The notes under the pieces are model-generated. The model searched no databases. It had not been told where the DNA came from and saw nothing but the letters and a program-made list of their open reading frames with translations. Source: Paracoccaceae bacterium (lineage in GTDB: Bacteria; Pseudomonadota; Alphaproteobacteria; Rhodobacterales; Rhodobacteraceae). From it: a stretch of DNA of 64,000 nt. The stretch is taken from NCBI GenBank assembly GCA_020637675.1, contig JACKKD010000003.1, forward strand, positions 558,001 to 622,000. The letters are read 5' to 3'. Within the stretch, counting starts at the first letter, position 1. Each line of letters begins with the position of its first letter. Of the stretch, positions 45,829 through 56,251 are shown piece by piece. The position numbers and the translations under genes were made by a program.

Positions 45829-46844
45829 GGTTCGGCCCGGTCTCGCCGGCCGAGGCGGAGGGCGCGGTGCTCGCGCACTCGCTGATGCTCGGAGGGCGCA
45901 AGCTGCCCAAGGGCCGCATCCTCGGCACGGACGAGGTGGCCGCGCTCCGCGCCGCCGGGGTGGCCGCGGTCACGGTCGCGCGACTCGACCCGGGCGACGT
46001 GGGCGAGGATGCGGCGGCCGTCCGGCTGGCGCGCGCTTTCGTGCCCGATCCTGCCGGCGCGCACCTCACCCTCTCCCCGCCCCATGCGGGGCGGGTGAAC
46101 CTTCACGCAACCGGCCTGGGCATCCTCGGGATCGACACGGATGCGGTCCACGCCCTGAACCGGGTCGATCCGGCGCTGACGCTCGCGACGCTCCCGCCCT
46201 TTGCGCGGGTCACGCCGGGGATGATGGTCGCAACCGTCAAGGTGATCGCCTACGCGGTGGCGGGCGGCGCGCTGGAAGAGGCCTGTCGTGTCGCCGGGGA
46301 CGCGGTGCGGGTGCATCCCGTCCTTCTGGCCTCGGCCGGGCTCATCCTGACGACGACGGGCGCGCCGAACGACGCCAAGCTCGCGCGGAAGGGCGAGGAG
46401 GCCGTGGCGGCGCGGCTTGCCGCGCTTGGCATGACGCTGGCCGAGGTCGTGGAGGTGCCGCACGAGGTGGAGGCGATCGCGGCAGCGCTCGGGCGGCTGA
46501 CGGGCGACATGGCCCTGATCCTGACCTCGGCGGCGACATCGGACCTGCACGACACCGCGCCCGAGGGCCTGAGGGCGGCGGGCGGGACGGTGGCGCGCTT
46601 CGGTATGCCGGTCGATCCCGGCAACCTCCTCTTCCACGGCAGGCTCGGCGCCCGGCCGGTGATCGGGCTGCCGGGCTGTGCCCGATCCATCGCGCTCAAC
46701 GGCGCGGACTGGGTGCTCGAGCGGCTCGCCTGCGGTCTCGACGTGTCTTCGGACGACATCTCGGCGATGGGCGTGGGCGGGCTCCTGAAGGAAATCCCGA
46801 TCCGGCCCGAGCCGCGTGAAAGGGCGCGTGGCGCCGGGAAGTGA
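45825..46844 (+). CDS. Molybdopterin-binding protein (MoCF/MoeA-like domain)
   Basis: 339 residues. The central part has a molybdopterin-binding fold (LILTTTGAPNDAKLARKG, MALILTSAATSDLHD, FGMPVDPGNLL and IGLPGCARS), as in MoeA/MogA-related proteins attached to hydroxylase loci. An N-terminal domain (LMLGGRKLPKGRILG) resembles that of CoxF/MocA-associated proteins. It lacks the nucleotidyltransferase domain often fused in related proteins. It probably helps insert molybdenum or modify the cofactor. Its start overlaps xdhC. Confidence 0.83.
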   Translation: MRFGPVSPAEAEGAVLAHSLMLGGRKLPKGRILGTDEVAALRAAGVAAVTVARLDPGDVGEDAAAVRLARAFVPDPAGAHLTLSPPHAGRVNLHATGLGILGIDTDAVHALNRVDPALTLATLPPFARVTPGMMVATVKVIAYAVAGGALEEACRVAGDAVRVHPVLLASAGLILTTTGAPNDAKLARKGEEAVAARLAALGMTLAEVVEVPHEVEAIAAALGRLTGDMALILTSAATSDLHDTAPEGLRAAGGTVARFGMPVDPGNLLFHGRLGARPVIGLPGCARSIALNGADWVLERLACGLDVSSDDISAMGVGGLLKEIPIRPEPRERARGAGK

Positions 46845-46969
46845 CTTTACAGGCGCACGAAACAAGCGCGGAAAACACAGAAGCCGGGAGATGACAACCA
46901 CGACCATCGTCACATAGCCTGATGCCGGGCGAATCCTTAGGCTCTGGCCCGCAGGCGAGGGGGACTATC

Positions 46970-47530
46970 ATGCAACTCACCGACCATCGCGACATCGCGG
47001 CAAGCCCGGAGACAGTCTGGGCATCCATACTCGACCCCGAGGTCCTGAAGGCCTGCATCCCCGGCTGCGAGAGCCTGACCGGCTCGCCCGAGGCGGGCTA
47101 CGAGGCCATCGTGGTGCAGAAGGTCGGCCCGGTGAAGGCGAAGTTCACCGGCGTGGTCACGCTCTCCGACATGGTGGCGGGGCAGTCGCTGACCATCACC
47201 GGCGAAGGCAAGGGCGGGCCCGCGGGTTTCGCCAAGGGCGGCGCTAAGGTGGCGCTCGCGCCCGAGGCGGAGGGGACGCGGCTCAGCTACGACGTCGAGG
47301 CGCATGTCGGCGGCAAGCTTGCCCAGCTCGGCAGCCGGATCATCGACGGCTTTGCCAAGAAGCTCGCCGACGAGTTCTTCGAACGCTTCAAGACCACCGT
47401 CGAAGGGCCTGCGGCGCCCGACGAGGTGCCCGGAGAGGCGTCCGGGGAGGAACCAGGGGACGCGCCTTCCCCGGAGGGCGGCGAGGCGGCACAGAAGAAG
47501 GGTTGGATCAAGCGCGTCTTCGGCGGCTGA
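46970..47530 (+). CDS. coxG: CoxG-type SRPBCC protein
   Basis: 186 residues from ATG 46970 with a GAGGGGGA leader; the earlier ATG is poorly placed. Residues 1-145 form the CoxG/SRPBCC domain ([48 protein letters not shown]). An acidic linker and a basic tail (KKGWIKRVF) follow. CoxG in CO-oxidising bacteria anchors the enzyme to the membrane. It begins the structural part of the Cox-like locus, 125 bases after the maturation genes. Confidence 0.92.
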   Translation: MQLTDHRDIAASPETVWASILDPEVLKACIPGCESLTGSPEAGYEAIVVQKVGPVKAKFTGVVTLSDMVAGQSLTITGEGKGGPAGFAKGGAKVALAPEAEGTRLSYDVEAHVGGKLAQLGSRIIDGFAKKLADEFFERFKTTVEGPAAPDEVPGEASGEEPGDAPSPEGGEAAQKKGWIKRVFGG

Positions 47531-47558
47531 TCCGGTTGGATTCCACAGGGAGGTTGAG

Positions 47559-48044
47559 ATGACAAAAGTCACAATGACCGTGAACGGCACGGCCGTTTCC
47601 GGCGAGGTGGAGGGGCGCACGCTGCTCGTGCAGTTCCTTCGGGAAGGGCTCGGCCTGACGGGGACGCATGTCGGCTGCGACACCTCGCAGTGCGGCGCCT
47701 GTGTCGTCCATGTCGACGGCAAGGCGGTGAAGAGCTGCACCGCCTTCGCGCTCGACCTCGAAGGCGCCAGCGTGCGCACGATCGAGGGCATGGCCAACGC
47801 CGACGGCACGCTCGGCACGCTCCAGCAGGCGTTCCAGGACCATCACGGGCTTCAGTGCGGCTTCTGCACGCCGGGCATGGTGATGACCTCGGCCGCGCTT
47901 CTGGCCGAGAACCCGAAGCCGACGGAAGCGGAGGTGCGCGACTACCTCGAAGGCAACATCTGCCGGTGCACCGGCTATCACAACATCGTCAAGGCGGTCC
48001 TCGCCGCGTCCGGGCAGGACGTGTCGGCCGTCGCCGCCGAATGA
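47559..48044 (+). CDS. coxS: CO dehydrogenase-type small subunit (2Fe-2S)
   Basis: 161 residues. The N-terminal cluster [12 protein letters not shown] and the C-terminal cluster CGFCTPGM...CRCTGYH carry two [2Fe-2S] centres. ATG 47559 follows an AGGGAGGTTGAG leader; the longer frame is a shadow of coxG. Electron transfer from the molybdenum subunit to FAD is its role. It is followed by coxL after 12 bases. Confidence 0.95.
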   Translation: MTKVTMTVNGTAVSGEVEGRTLLVQFLREGLGLTGTHVGCDTSQCGACVVHVDGKAVKSCTAFALDLEGASVRTIEGMANADGTLGTLQQAFQDHHGLQCGFCTPGMVMTSAALLAENPKPTEAEVRDYLEGNICRCTGYHNIVKAVLAASGQDVSAVAAE

Positions 48045-48056
48045 GGGAGGGGAGAG

Positions 48057-50435
48057 ATGCCTAAGGATCATGGGATCGGCGCCAGCATGAAGCGGCGCGA
48101 AGACATCCGCTTCCTCACCGGGCGCGGCCAGTATACCGACGATGTCAGCCTGCACGGCCAGACCCATGCGGTGATGGTGCGCTCCACCGTCGCCCACGGG
48201 CGGATCAGGTCCATCGACACTTCGGCCGCCGCGGCGATGCCGGGCGTGCTCGCCGTCTTTACCGGCGAGGACTTCAAGGACATGGGCGGCAACCCCGCCG
48301 GCTGGCTTATCAACAGCCGCGACGGCACGCCGATGCGCGAGCCGAAGCGCCCCGTACTGGCCCATGGCAAGGTCCGCCATGTCGGGGATGCCTATGCCGC
48401 CGTCGTGGCGGAGACCTACCAGCAGGCCCGGGACGCCGCCGAGCAGCTTGCCGCCGATGCCGAGATCGAGGAACTGCCGGCGATCGTCGACATGGTCGCG
48501 GCTGTCGCCGACAGCTCCAACCGCGTCCATGACGAAATCCCCGACAACCTTTGCTTCGACTGGGGCTGGATCGAGGACAACCGTGCCAAGGTGGACGCGG
48601 TCTTCAAGTCCGCGCCGCATGTCACCACGCTGGAACTCGTCAACAACCGGCTCATCCCGAACGCGATGGAGCCGCGCGCCTCGATCGGCGAGTATTTCCC
48701 CGGCACCGGCGACTACAAGCTGACGACGACGAGCCAGAACCCGCACCTGCACCGGCTCTTGATCGCCGCCTTCGTCATGGGCATCCCGGAGAACAAGCTG
48801 ACCGTCGTCGCGCCCGACGTGGGCGGCGGCTTCGGGTCGAAGATCTATCACTACGGCGAGGAGGCCGTGGTGCTTGCCGCCGCGAAGAAGCTTGGCCGCC
48901 CGGTGCGCTGGACCGCCGAACGGTCGGAAAGCTTCCTCTCCGACGCCCACGGCCGCGACCATGTGACGAAGATCGAGATGGCCGCGACGAAGGAAGGCGA
49001 GATCCTCGCCATCCGGACCGAAACTCTCGCCAACGTGGGCGCGTATCTCTCGAACTTCTCGACGGCTACGCCCACCTTCCTGCATGGCACGCTGATGGCC
49101 GGTCCCTACAAGGTGCCGAACGTCTACGTGAACGTGAAGACGGTCTTCACCAATACCGTGCCCGTGGACGCCTACCGCGGCGCCGGGAGGCCCGAGGCGA
49201 CCTACAGCCTTGAGCGGACCATCGACAAGATGTGCCGCGAGCTCCACCTCGACCCGTTCGAGGTCAGGCGGAAGAACCTCATCACCCCGGAGATGTTCCC
49301 CTACACCACGCCCGTCGGGCTCGCCTACGATACCGGCAACTACGGCGCCACGCTCGACAAGGCGATGGAGATCGGCGACGTGGCCGGCTTCGAGAAGCGG
49401 CGCGCCGCTTCGGCGGCGAAGGGCAAGCTCAGGGGCATGGGGCTATCGACCTGGATCGAGGCCTGCGGCATCGCGCCCTCGCATCTCGTCGGTGTCCTCG
49501 GCAGCCGTGTCGGGCTTTATGACGCGGCGACGGTGCGGGTGAACGCGACCGGCAACATCAGCGTGATGACCGGCGCCCACAGCCACGGCCAGAGCCACGA
49601 GACGGTCTTCGCCCAGATCGTCGCCGAAAAGCTCGGCGTGCCGGAATCCTCGGTCGAGATCGTCCATGGCGACACCTCCAAGATCCCCTTCGGCATGGGC
49701 TCTTACGGCTCGCGCTCGCTCGCGGTCTGCGGTGTCGCGGTGACCAAGGCGATCGACAAGATCGTCGCCAAGGGCAAGAAGATCGCGGCCCACATGCTGG
49801 AGGCGGCGGAAGAGGATATCTCCTTCGCCGACGGCAAGTTCTCCGTCGCCGGCACGGACAAGGCCAAGACCTTTGGCGAAATCGCCTTCTCCGCCTACGT
49901 GCCGCACAACTACCCGCTGGAGACGCTCGAACCGGGGCTGGAGGAGACGGCCTTCTACGATCCGGCCAACTTCACATATCCCGCGGGCGCCTATATCTGC
50001 GAGGTCGAGGTCGACCCCGAGACCGGCAAGGTGGACATCTGCTCCTTCGCCTGCGCCGACGACTTCGGCAACATCATGAACCCGATGGTCGTCGACGGCC
50101 AGGTTCATGGCGGCGTAGGCCAGGGAATCGGCCAGGCGCTTCTGGAGAACACCGCCTACGACGAGAACGGCCAGCTTCTGACCGGATCCTACATGGACTA
50201 TGCGATGCCGCGGGCCTCGGATGTGCCGTTCTACACGGTGGACTACTCCTGCCAGACGCCCTGCACCCACAACCCCCTGGGGGTGAAGGGCTGCGGCGAG
50301 GCCGGGGCCATCGGCTCGCCCCCGGCGGTCGTCAACGCCGTGATCGACGCGCTCCACCGCGGCGGTCACACCCATGTGACGCACATCGACATGCCGGTCT
50401 CGCCGTCGCGGGTCTGGTCGGCGATCAACGGCTGA
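48057..50435 (+). CDS. coxL: Form II CO dehydrogenase-like large subunit
   Basis: 792 residues, molybdopterin-binding catalytic subunit. The active-site loop is AYRGAGR (residues 372-378), which defines form II; form I enzymes have [24 protein letters not shown] and the C-terminal [12 protein letters not shown] with the catalytic Glu are present. Form I enzymes oxidise CO; form II activity on CO is disputed and other substrates are possible. The genes are ordered G-S-L-M, with maturation genes upstream. Confidence 0.94.
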   Translation: MPKDHGIGASMKRREDIRFLTGRGQYTDDVSLHGQTHAVMVRSTVAHGRIRSIDTSAAAAMPGVLAVFTGEDFKDMGGNPAGWLINSRDGTPMREPKRPVLAHGKVRHVGDAYAAVVAETYQQARDAAEQLAADAEIEELPAIVDMVAAVADSSNRVHDEIPDNLCFDWGWIEDNRAKVDAVFKSAPHVTTLELVNNRLIPNAMEPRASIGEYFPGTGDYKLTTTSQNPHLHRLLIAAFVMGIPENKLTVVAPDVGGGFGSKIYHYGEEAVVLAAAKKLGRPVRWTAERSESFLSDAHGRDHVTKIEMAATKEGEILAIRTETLANVGAYLSNFSTATPTFLHGTLMAGPYKVPNVYVNVKTVFTNTVPVDAYRGAGRPEATYSLERTIDKMCRELHLDPFEVRRKNLITPEMFPYTTPVGLAYDTGNYGATLDKAMEIGDVAGFEKRRAASAAKGKLRGMGLSTWIEACGIAPSHLVGVLGSRVGLYDAATVRVNATGNISVMTGAHSHGQSHETVFAQIVAEKLGVPESSVEIVHGDTSKIPFGMGSYGSRSLAVCGVAVTKAIDKIVAKGKKIAAHMLEAAEEDISFADGKFSVAGTDKAKTFGEIAFSAYVPHNYPLETLEPGLEETAFYDPANFTYPAGAYICEVEVDPETGKVDICSFACADDFGNIMNPMVVDGQVHGGVGQGIGQALLENTAYDENGQLLTGSYMDYAMPRASDVPFYTVDYSCQTPCTHNPLGVKGCGEAGAIGSPPAVVNAVIDALHRGGHTHVTHIDMPVSPSRVWSAING

Positions 50436-50448
50436 GGGAGGATCTTCC

Positions 50449-51234
50449 ATGCATAACTTCGAGTTCGTGAAACCCTCCACAATCGCCGAGGCCGTGAAGG
50501 CGCTGGCGCGCGAGGACGCGCAGGCGCTGGCAGGCGGGCACACGCTGATGCCGACGATGAAGCAGCGGCTCGCCGCGCCCGCCGTTCTGGTCAGTCTGAC
50601 GGGCATCCCGGAGATGCGGGGCGTCTGCCGCAACGGCGACGCGCTCGAGATCGGGGCGGCGACGACGCATGCCGAAGTGGCCAGGGAGGCGGCGGCGGTC
50701 TATCCGGCTCTCGCCAGCCTTGCCGGCGGCATCGGCGACCCGGCGGTCCGCAACCGCGGCACCGTCGGCGGCAGCCTCGCCAACAACGACCCCGCCGCCT
50801 GTTACCCCGCGGCGGCGCTCGGCTCTGGCGCGACGATCGTCACCAACACGCGGGAGATCGCGGCGGACGATTTCTTCCAGGGCCTCTTCTCGACGGCGCT
50901 CGATGCGGGAGAGATCATCATCTCCGTCCGCTTCCCGATCCCCGAACGTGGCGGCTACGCCAAGTTCGAGCAGCCGGCCTCGCGCTTCGCGCTGACCGGC
51001 GCCTTCGTGGCGAAGTTCGGTTCGGGCGTCCGCGTCGCGATCACCGGCGCGGGGGAGGACGGCGTGTTCCGCTGGTCCGAGGCCGAGAAGGCGCTGTCCG
51101 CGACCTATGCGGCCGGGGCGCTGGCCAGCCTTACGGTCTCGCCGGACGGGCTGATGGGCGATCTGCACGGAACGCCGGCCTATCGCGCCAACCTCGTGAA
51201 GGTGATGACAGCGCGCGCCGTCCGCGCTTCCTGA
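50449..51234 (+). CDS. coxM: CO dehydrogenase-type FAD-binding medium subunit
   Basis: 261 residues. The FAD-binding motifs are [11 protein letters not shown] near the N-terminus and [21 protein letters not shown] in the middle, then a C-terminal CO-dehydrogenase flavoprotein domain. GGGAGGATCTTCC precedes the ATG. It would accept electrons from the Fe-S subunit and pass them to quinone or another acceptor. It is the last gene of the cluster and is followed by a terminator. Confidence 0.94.
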   Translation: MHNFEFVKPSTIAEAVKALAREDAQALAGGHTLMPTMKQRLAAPAVLVSLTGIPEMRGVCRNGDALEIGAATTHAEVAREAAAVYPALASLAGGIGDPAVRNRGTVGGSLANNDPAACYPAAALGSGATIVTNTREIAADDFFQGLFSTALDAGEIIISVRFPIPERGGYAKFEQPASRFALTGAFVAKFGSGVRVAITGAGEDGVFRWSEAEKALSATYAAGALASLTVSPDGLMGDLHGTPAYRANLVKVMTARAVRAS

Positions 51235-51253
51235 TCCCCGGCACAGCCGACCG

Positions 51254-51289
51254 GACGCCCCCGCATCGCGGGGGCGTCTGCTTTTTCAG
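51254..51289 (+). terminator. Rho-independent terminator after coxM
   Basis: An 11-bp perfect G/C stem (51254-51264 with 51268-51278) with a 3-base loop is followed by TGCTTTTT. It should end the Cox transcript. Confidence 0.85.
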
Positions 51290-51349
51290 GGGGCGGGAGA
51301 GGGCGCAGGAAAACCCCGGCCGTCCAGCTTTCTGTTGCGCAGCGGGCGT

Positions 51350-51372
51350 ATTGGTTATAATATTTTACCAAT
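51350..51372. promoter_or_regulatory. Inverted repeat overlapping a TATAAT box before glcD
   Basis: ATTGGT (51350-51355) and ACCAAT (51367-51372) are inverted half-sites 11 bases apart around TATAAT (51356-51361). TTGGT/ACCAA half-sites are typical of GntR/FadR-type operators such as those of PdhR and GlcC. The -35 is weak. The site ends only 14 bases before the glcD start, so repression by blocking the promoter is plausible. Confidence 0.5.
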
Positions 51373-51386
51373 TTGGAGGATTTCGC

Positions 51387-52820
51387 ATGGACATGCCCCT
51401 GCCCGATGCCACGATCCTGTCCCGGCGCGCGGAAATCGTGGCGCGGTTGCGAAATGTCCTGCCGGCGGACGCGGTGATCGACGATCCGGTGGAGACGCGG
51501 GCCTACGAATGCGATGGCCTCGCGGCCTACCGCTGCCCGCCCCTCGCTGTCGTCCTGCCACGCTCGACCGCCGAGGTCGCGGCGGCGCTGCAGGTCTGCC
51601 ACGCGCTCGGTGTGCCGGTCGTGCCGCGCGGGTCGGGCACCTCGCTCTCGGGCGGCGCGCTGCCTACGGCCGACAGCGTGATCCTCGGGCTGGCGCGGAT
51701 GAACCGGGTGCTGGAGGTCTCCTACGACGACCGCTTCATCCGGGTCGAGGCGGGGCGTACCAACCTTTCCGTCACCGGCGCGGTCGAGGCCGAGGGGTTC
51801 TTCTACGCGCCGGACCCCTCCTCGCAACTCGCCTGTGCAATCGCCGGCAACGTGGCGATGAACTCGGGCGGCGCGCATTGCCTGAAATATGGGGTGACGA
51901 CGAACAACCTTCTCGGCGTCACGCTTGTCCAGATGGACGGGAGCGTCGTGGAACTTGGCGGCGCGCAGATGGATGCGGGCGGGCTCGACCTTCTCGGCGT
52001 CGTCTGCGGCTCCGAAGGGCAATTGGGCGTCGTGACGGAGGCGACGCTCCGCATCCTGCCGAAGCCCGAGGGCGCGCGGCCGGTGCTGATCGCTTTCGAC
52101 GCGAACGAGGTGGCCGGCGCCTGCGTCGCCGACATCATCAAGGCCGGCGTCCTGCCGGTGGCGATCGAGTTCATGGACCGGCCCTGCATCCGCGCCTGCG
52201 AGGATTTCGCCCACGCCGGATACCCGGATTGCGAGGCGCTGCTGATCGTCGAGGTCGAGGGGGCGGACCCCGAGATCGACGAGCAACTTGGCCTCATCCG
52301 CCAGATCGCCGCGCGGCACCATCCCATCGAGTTCCGCGAAAGCGCGTCCGAGGAGGAGGCGAAGAAGATCTGGCTCGGCCGCAAGTCGGCCTTCGGCGCC
52401 ATGGGGCAGATCAACGACTACATGTGCCTCGACGGGACGATCCCGGTCTCGGCGCTGCCTGAGGTGCTGCGGCGCATCGGCGAGATGAGCCGCGCTGTCG
52501 GGCTCGACGTGGCGAACGTGTTCCACGCCGGCGACGGCAACATGCATCCCCTGATCCTCTTCGACGCCAACAAGCCGGGCGATCTGGAGAAATGCGAGAC
52601 GCTCGGGGCCGAGATCCTCAAGCTCTGCGTCGAGGTCGGCGGCTGCCTGACGGGCGAGCATGGCGTGGGGATCGAGAAGCGCGACCTGATGGGCGTGCAG
52701 TATTCCGGTGCGGACATGGAAGCGCAGATGCGGGTGAAGGACGTCTTCGATCCGGCCTGGCTGCTCAACCCCGCAAAGGTGTTTCCGCTCGCGGCAAGTG
52801 CGGCGCGGCGCGGCGGATGA
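51387..52820 (+). CDS. glcD: Glycolate oxidase subunit GlcD
   Basis: 477 residues from ATG 51387 with a GGAGGA ribosome-binding site. FAD-binding PCMH domain (VPRGSGTSLSGGALP, DPSSQLACAIAGNVAMNSGG) and C-terminal FAD-oxidase domain (NVFHAGDGNMHP, GEHGVGIEKR) are complete. GlcD oxidises glycolate to glyoxylate, working with GlcE and GlcF to deliver electrons to the quinone pool. The upstream inverted repeat suggests control by a glycolate/lactate-type regulator, none of which is in the window. Confidence 0.95.
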   Translation: MDMPLPDATILSRRAEIVARLRNVLPADAVIDDPVETRAYECDGLAAYRCPPLAVVLPRSTAEVAAALQVCHALGVPVVPRGSGTSLSGGALPTADSVILGLARMNRVLEVSYDDRFIRVEAGRTNLSVTGAVEAEGFFYAPDPSSQLACAIAGNVAMNSGGAHCLKYGVTTNNLLGVTLVQMDGSVVELGGAQMDAGGLDLLGVVCGSEGQLGVVTEATLRILPKPEGARPVLIAFDANEVAGACVADIIKAGVLPVAIEFMDRPCIRACEDFAHAGYPDCEALLIVEVEGADPEIDEQLGLIRQIAARHHPIEFRESASEEEAKKIWLGRKSAFGAMGQINDYMCLDGTIPVSALPEVLRRIGEMSRAVGLDVANVFHAGDGNMHPLILFDANKPGDLEKCETLGAEILKLCVEVGGCLTGEHGVGIEKRDLMGVQYSGADMEAQMRVKDVFDPAWLLNPAKVFPLAASAARRGG

Positions 52821-52890
52821 GAGGACGGAAGCGGGGGTTTTGCACCCCCGCACCCCCGCAGGGTATTTCGGCCAAGGTGAAGGCAAGGAC

Positions 52891-54012
52891 GTGAGCATTT
52901 CGTCGGAAGAGGAACTGGCCGCGGTGATCCGGGGCACGACGGTGCCCTTCAGGATCAAGGGCGGCGGGACGCGGGACGTCGGGCGGCCGGGAGCGGGCGA
53001 GGCGCTCGACGTCTCGGGCATCGCCGGGATCCGGCTCTATGAGCCGGGCGCGCTGACGCTGGTTGCGGCGGCGGGCACGCCCCTCGCCGAGGTCGAGGCG
53101 GTGCTGGCGGCCGAGGGCCAGCGGCTCGCCTTCGAGCCCGCCGACTGGCGCGGGCTTCTCGGCACCGCCGGCGAGCCGACGCTGGGGGGGATGGTCGCGG
53201 CCAATGTTTCCGGACCCCGCCGGGTTCAGGCGGGCGCCTGCCGCGACGCGCTTCTGGGCGTGCGGTTCGTGGACGGGACCGGCACGGTGGTGAAGAACGG
53301 CGGGCGGGTAATGAAGAACGTCACCGGCTATGACCTCGTGAAACTGATGGCCGGATCCTGGGGCACGCTCGGGGTGCTGACCGAGGTGAGCCTGAAGGTG
53401 CTGCCAGCGCCCGAGGCCGCGGCGGTGCTGGTGCTGGACGGGCTCGACGAAGCCCGGGCGGTCCGGGCGATGACGGCCGCGCTCGGCTCGCCCTTCGACG
53501 TGACCGGGGCGGCGCACGGGGACATGGGCACGGTGGTGCGGATCGAAGGTTTCGCGCAGTCCGTCGCCTACCGGGCCGAACGCCTTGCGTCCCTTCTGGC
53601 AACCGTCGGCCCCGTGCGGGTGGAACGCGACGCGCGGTCCGCCGCCGCGCTCTGGTGCGCGGTGCGCGACGTCGCGCCGTTCCACGAGGTTCCGGGCGAT
53701 GTCTGGCGGCTTTCCGTCCGGCCTTCGGAGGCGACGGCACTGGTGGCCCGGGCGTGGCAGGTGGCGGGCGCGCGGGGTGCGCTTTACGACTGGGGCGGCG
53801 GGCTCGTCTGGCTCCTCTTGCCGGAGGGCGAGGACCTGCGCGCGCGGCTCGGCCCCTTCAACGGCCATGCGACACTGTTCCGGGCGGACGCGGCGACGCG
53901 GACGCGCATCGCGGCCTTCCCGCCGGAGCCGGCGCCGGTGGCCGCGCTGGCAGCCGGCATCCGGGCGAAGTTCGACCCGAGGGGCATTCTCAATCCGGGG
54001 CTGATGGGCTGA
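52891..54012 (+). CDS. glcE: Glycolate oxidase subunit GlcE
   Basis: 373 residues from GTG 52891; a longer frame from ATG 52798 would overlap glcD and is less likely because its extra residues are not FAD-oxidase-like. The FAD-binding domain is present in short form (IKGGGTRDVGRPG, LGGMVAANVSGPRR, KNVTGYDLVKLMAGSWG), typical of GlcE, which is smaller than GlcD. The stop overlaps the glcF start (TGATG). It is needed for glycolate dehydrogenase activity. Confidence 0.92.
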   Translation: MSISSEEELAAVIRGTTVPFRIKGGGTRDVGRPGAGEALDVSGIAGIRLYEPGALTLVAAAGTPLAEVEAVLAAEGQRLAFEPADWRGLLGTAGEPTLGGMVAANVSGPRRVQAGACRDALLGVRFVDGTGTVVKNGGRVMKNVTGYDLVKLMAGSWGTLGVLTEVSLKVLPAPEAAAVLVLDGLDEARAVRAMTAALGSPFDVTGAAHGDMGTVVRIEGFAQSVAYRAERLASLLATVGPVRVERDARSAAALWCAVRDVAPFHEVPGDVWRLSVRPSEATALVARAWQVAGARGALYDWGGGLVWLLLPEGEDLRARLGPFNGHATLFRADAATRTRIAAFPPEPAPVAALAAGIRAKFDPRGILNPGLMG

Positions 54013-55301
54013 TGCAGACGACCTTTACCGAAGAGCAACTGCGCGACCCCGGCATCCAGCGCGCCAACGAGATCCTCAGGTCTTGCGTCCATTGCGGTTT
54101 CTGCACCGCGACCTGCCCGACGTATCAGGTTCTTGGCGACGAACTCGACAGCCCGCGCGGCCGCATCTACCTGATCAAGGAGATGCTGGAGAGCGGCCGG
54201 GCGGCCGACGAAAGGACCGTGCGGCACATCGACCGCTGCCTCTCCTGCCTTGCCTGCATGACGACCTGCCCCTCGGGCGTGCACTACATGCACCTCGTCG
54301 ACCATGCCCGTGCGCATATCGAGAAGACCTACCGCCGGCCCGTCCGCGACAGGGCGCTCAGGTGGATATTGGCAAGGGTGATCCCCAACCCGACGCTCTT
54401 CCGGCTCTCGCTCCTCGGCGCGAAGATGGCGCGGCCGCTGGCGCGCTTCCTGCCCGATGCGCGGCTCCGCGCGATGGTTGCGATGGCGCCGAAGCAGGTG
54501 CCGCCCGTCAGCCGCAACGACGACCCGCAGGTCTTTGCGGCGACCGGTACCCGACGGATGCGCGTCGCGCTGATGACGGGCTGCGCGCAGAAGGCGCTCA
54601 ACACCGACATCAACGACGCGTCCATCCGGCTCTTGCGCCGTCTCGGCTGCGAGGTGGTGGTGGCGCAGGGCGCGGGCTGCTGCGGCGCGCTCACCCATCA
54701 CATGGGGCGCGAGGCCGAGGCGCATCGCTCGGCCGCGGCCAATATCGGCGCCTGGATCGCCGAGAAGCGGTCAGGGGGGCTCGATGCCATCGTCATCAAC
54801 ACCTCCGGCTGTGGTACGACGGTGAAGGACTATGGCCACATGTTCCGCACCACCGCGATGGCCGCCGAGGCGGCTGAGGTCGCGGCGCTCGCCTGCGACG
54901 TGACGGAACTTCTCGTGCGGCTCGAACCGGCGGCGCAGGCGCCGGAGCGCCTGCGCGTGGCCTACCACGCGGCCTGCTCGCTGCAGCACGGGCAGAAGGT
55001 GACCGGGGCGCCAAAGACGCTCCTGAAGAGCGCCGGCTTCGAGGTGGTGGAGCCCGCCGACAGCCATCTCTGCTGTGGCTCGGCGGGAACCTACAACCTC
55101 CTTCAGCCGGAGATTTCGGCCGAACTCAAGCGGCGCAAGGTCGCGACGCTGGAAGCTCGGGCCCCCGACGTCATCGCAGCCGGCAACATCGGCTGCATGA
55201 TGCAGATCGGCTCGGGCACCGGGATACCGGTGGTCCATACGGTCGAACTGCTCGACTGGGCGACGGGCGGCCCGAAGCCCCGGGCACTCGGCCCCGCCTG
55301 A
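54012..55301 (+). CDS. glcF: Glycolate oxidase iron-sulfur subunit GlcF
   Basis: 429 residues. Two [4Fe-4S] ferredoxin motifs lie near the N-terminus: CxxCxxCxxxCP at 25-36 and at 76-87. Two CCG-type domains follow (GAGCCGALTHH near 220 and LCCGSAGTYNL near 357). It passes electrons from GlcD/GlcE to the membrane quinone pool. The ATG overlaps the glcE stop. Full length for the family. Confidence 0.95.
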   Translation: MQTTFTEEQLRDPGIQRANEILRSCVHCGFCTATCPTYQVLGDELDSPRGRIYLIKEMLESGRAADERTVRHIDRCLSCLACMTTCPSGVHYMHLVDHARAHIEKTYRRPVRDRALRWILARVIPNPTLFRLSLLGAKMARPLARFLPDARLRAMVAMAPKQVPPVSRNDDPQVFAATGTRRMRVALMTGCAQKALNTDINDASIRLLRRLGCEVVVAQGAGCCGALTHHMGREAEAHRSAAANIGAWIAEKRSGGLDAIVINTSGCGTTVKDYGHMFRTTAMAAEAAEVAALACDVTELLVRLEPAAQAPERLRVAYHAACSLQHGQKVTGAPKTLLKSAGFEVVEPADSHLCCGSAGTYNLLQPEISAELKRRKVATLEARAPDVIAAGNIGCMMQIGSGTGIPVVHTVELLDWATGGPKPRALGPA

Positions 55302-55422
55302 GGTGCGGGGGCCCGAGGTTCGCGGCCTGGGCTTCGCGGCCGGACTGTTGCCGCGCCCGCCGCGCGGTCATATTCTTGCCTCAAGCGGCGGATAGGAACC
55401 GTCCGGACAGGCGGAGGCAGGG

Positions 55423-56244
55423 ATGCGAACGGTTCTGGCGGCATTCGCCGCGCTGACAATCGGCGTGGCCGCCGAGGCCCAGGAAGGTGCGCATGACGCG
55501 GCCCTGACGGCACTGACGACGGCAGACGCCACCCGCGGCTGGGAGGCGGTGGGAAGGATCGACATCGGCTCATCGGCCTTCTGCACCGGCACGCTCATCG
55601 CCCCCGCGCTCGTCCTGACGGCGGCGCATTGCCTTTACGAACAGGCGACGGGGCGTCCCTTAGACCCGGCCGAGTTCCAGTTTCTTGCTGGCTGGCGCAA
55701 CGGCCGCGCCGTGGCCTACCGTGGTGTCAGGCGCGCCGTGCCGCATCCCGAATATGTCTACGAAGGGCGCGACCGGATCGATCGCGTCGCCTATGACCTT
55801 GCGATCCTGGAGCTTGACCAGCCGATCCGGCTGCCCTCGGTCCTCCCCTTCGGTACCGGCCACGACCCGGTGCAGGGTGATACCGTGGGTGTCGTCTCCT
55901 ACGCCTTCGACCGGGCGGAGGCGCCGGCGCTGCAGCCTGCCTGCGAGGTGCTCGGACGCCAGCCGGGAATCCTGGTCCTGACCTGTTCGGTCGATTTCGG
56001 CTCCTCCGGCGCGCCGATCTTCGCCATGGAGGGGGGCGAGCCCCGCATCGTCTCGGTCGTCTCCGCGAAGGCGGAGATGGACGGAAAGGCGGTCGCGCTC
56101 GGCACCCAGATGGAAGGGCCGATCGGCGAACTGCGCGCGGCTTTCGCCCAGAGCGACACGCCCTTCGTGCGGGTCACGACCGGGGCAAGCGGCGGCGCCT
56201 TCGTGTCGTCGTCGAAAAGCTCGGCCAAGTTCGTGCGTCCCTGA
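55423..56244 (+). CDS. Trypsin-like serine protease, first of a tandem pair
   Basis: 273 residues with a signal peptide (about 1-19). The chymotrypsin-fold triad is complete: His69 (LTAAHC), Asp125 (AYDLAIL) and Ser195 in FGSSGAP, a GSSG variant of the usual GDSG. A Cys pair near the His (CTG...AHC) fits a disulfide. GGAGGCAGGG precedes the ATG. It is a periplasmic or secreted protease of the V8/trypsin group; the substrate is unknown. A paralogue follows after 7 bases, likely in one operon. Confidence 0.92.
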   Translation: MRTVLAAFAALTIGVAAEAQEGAHDAALTALTTADATRGWEAVGRIDIGSSAFCTGTLIAPALVLTAAHCLYEQATGRPLDPAEFQFLAGWRNGRAVAYRGVRRAVPHPEYVYEGRDRIDRVAYDLAILELDQPIRLPSVLPFGTGHDPVQGDTVGVVSYAFDRAEAPALQPACEVLGRQPGILVLTCSVDFGSSGAPIFAMEGGEPRIVSVVSAKAEMDGKAVALGTQMEGPIGELRAAFAQSDTPFVRVTTGASGGAFVSSSKSSAKFVRP

Positions 56245-56251
56245 GGCTGGA

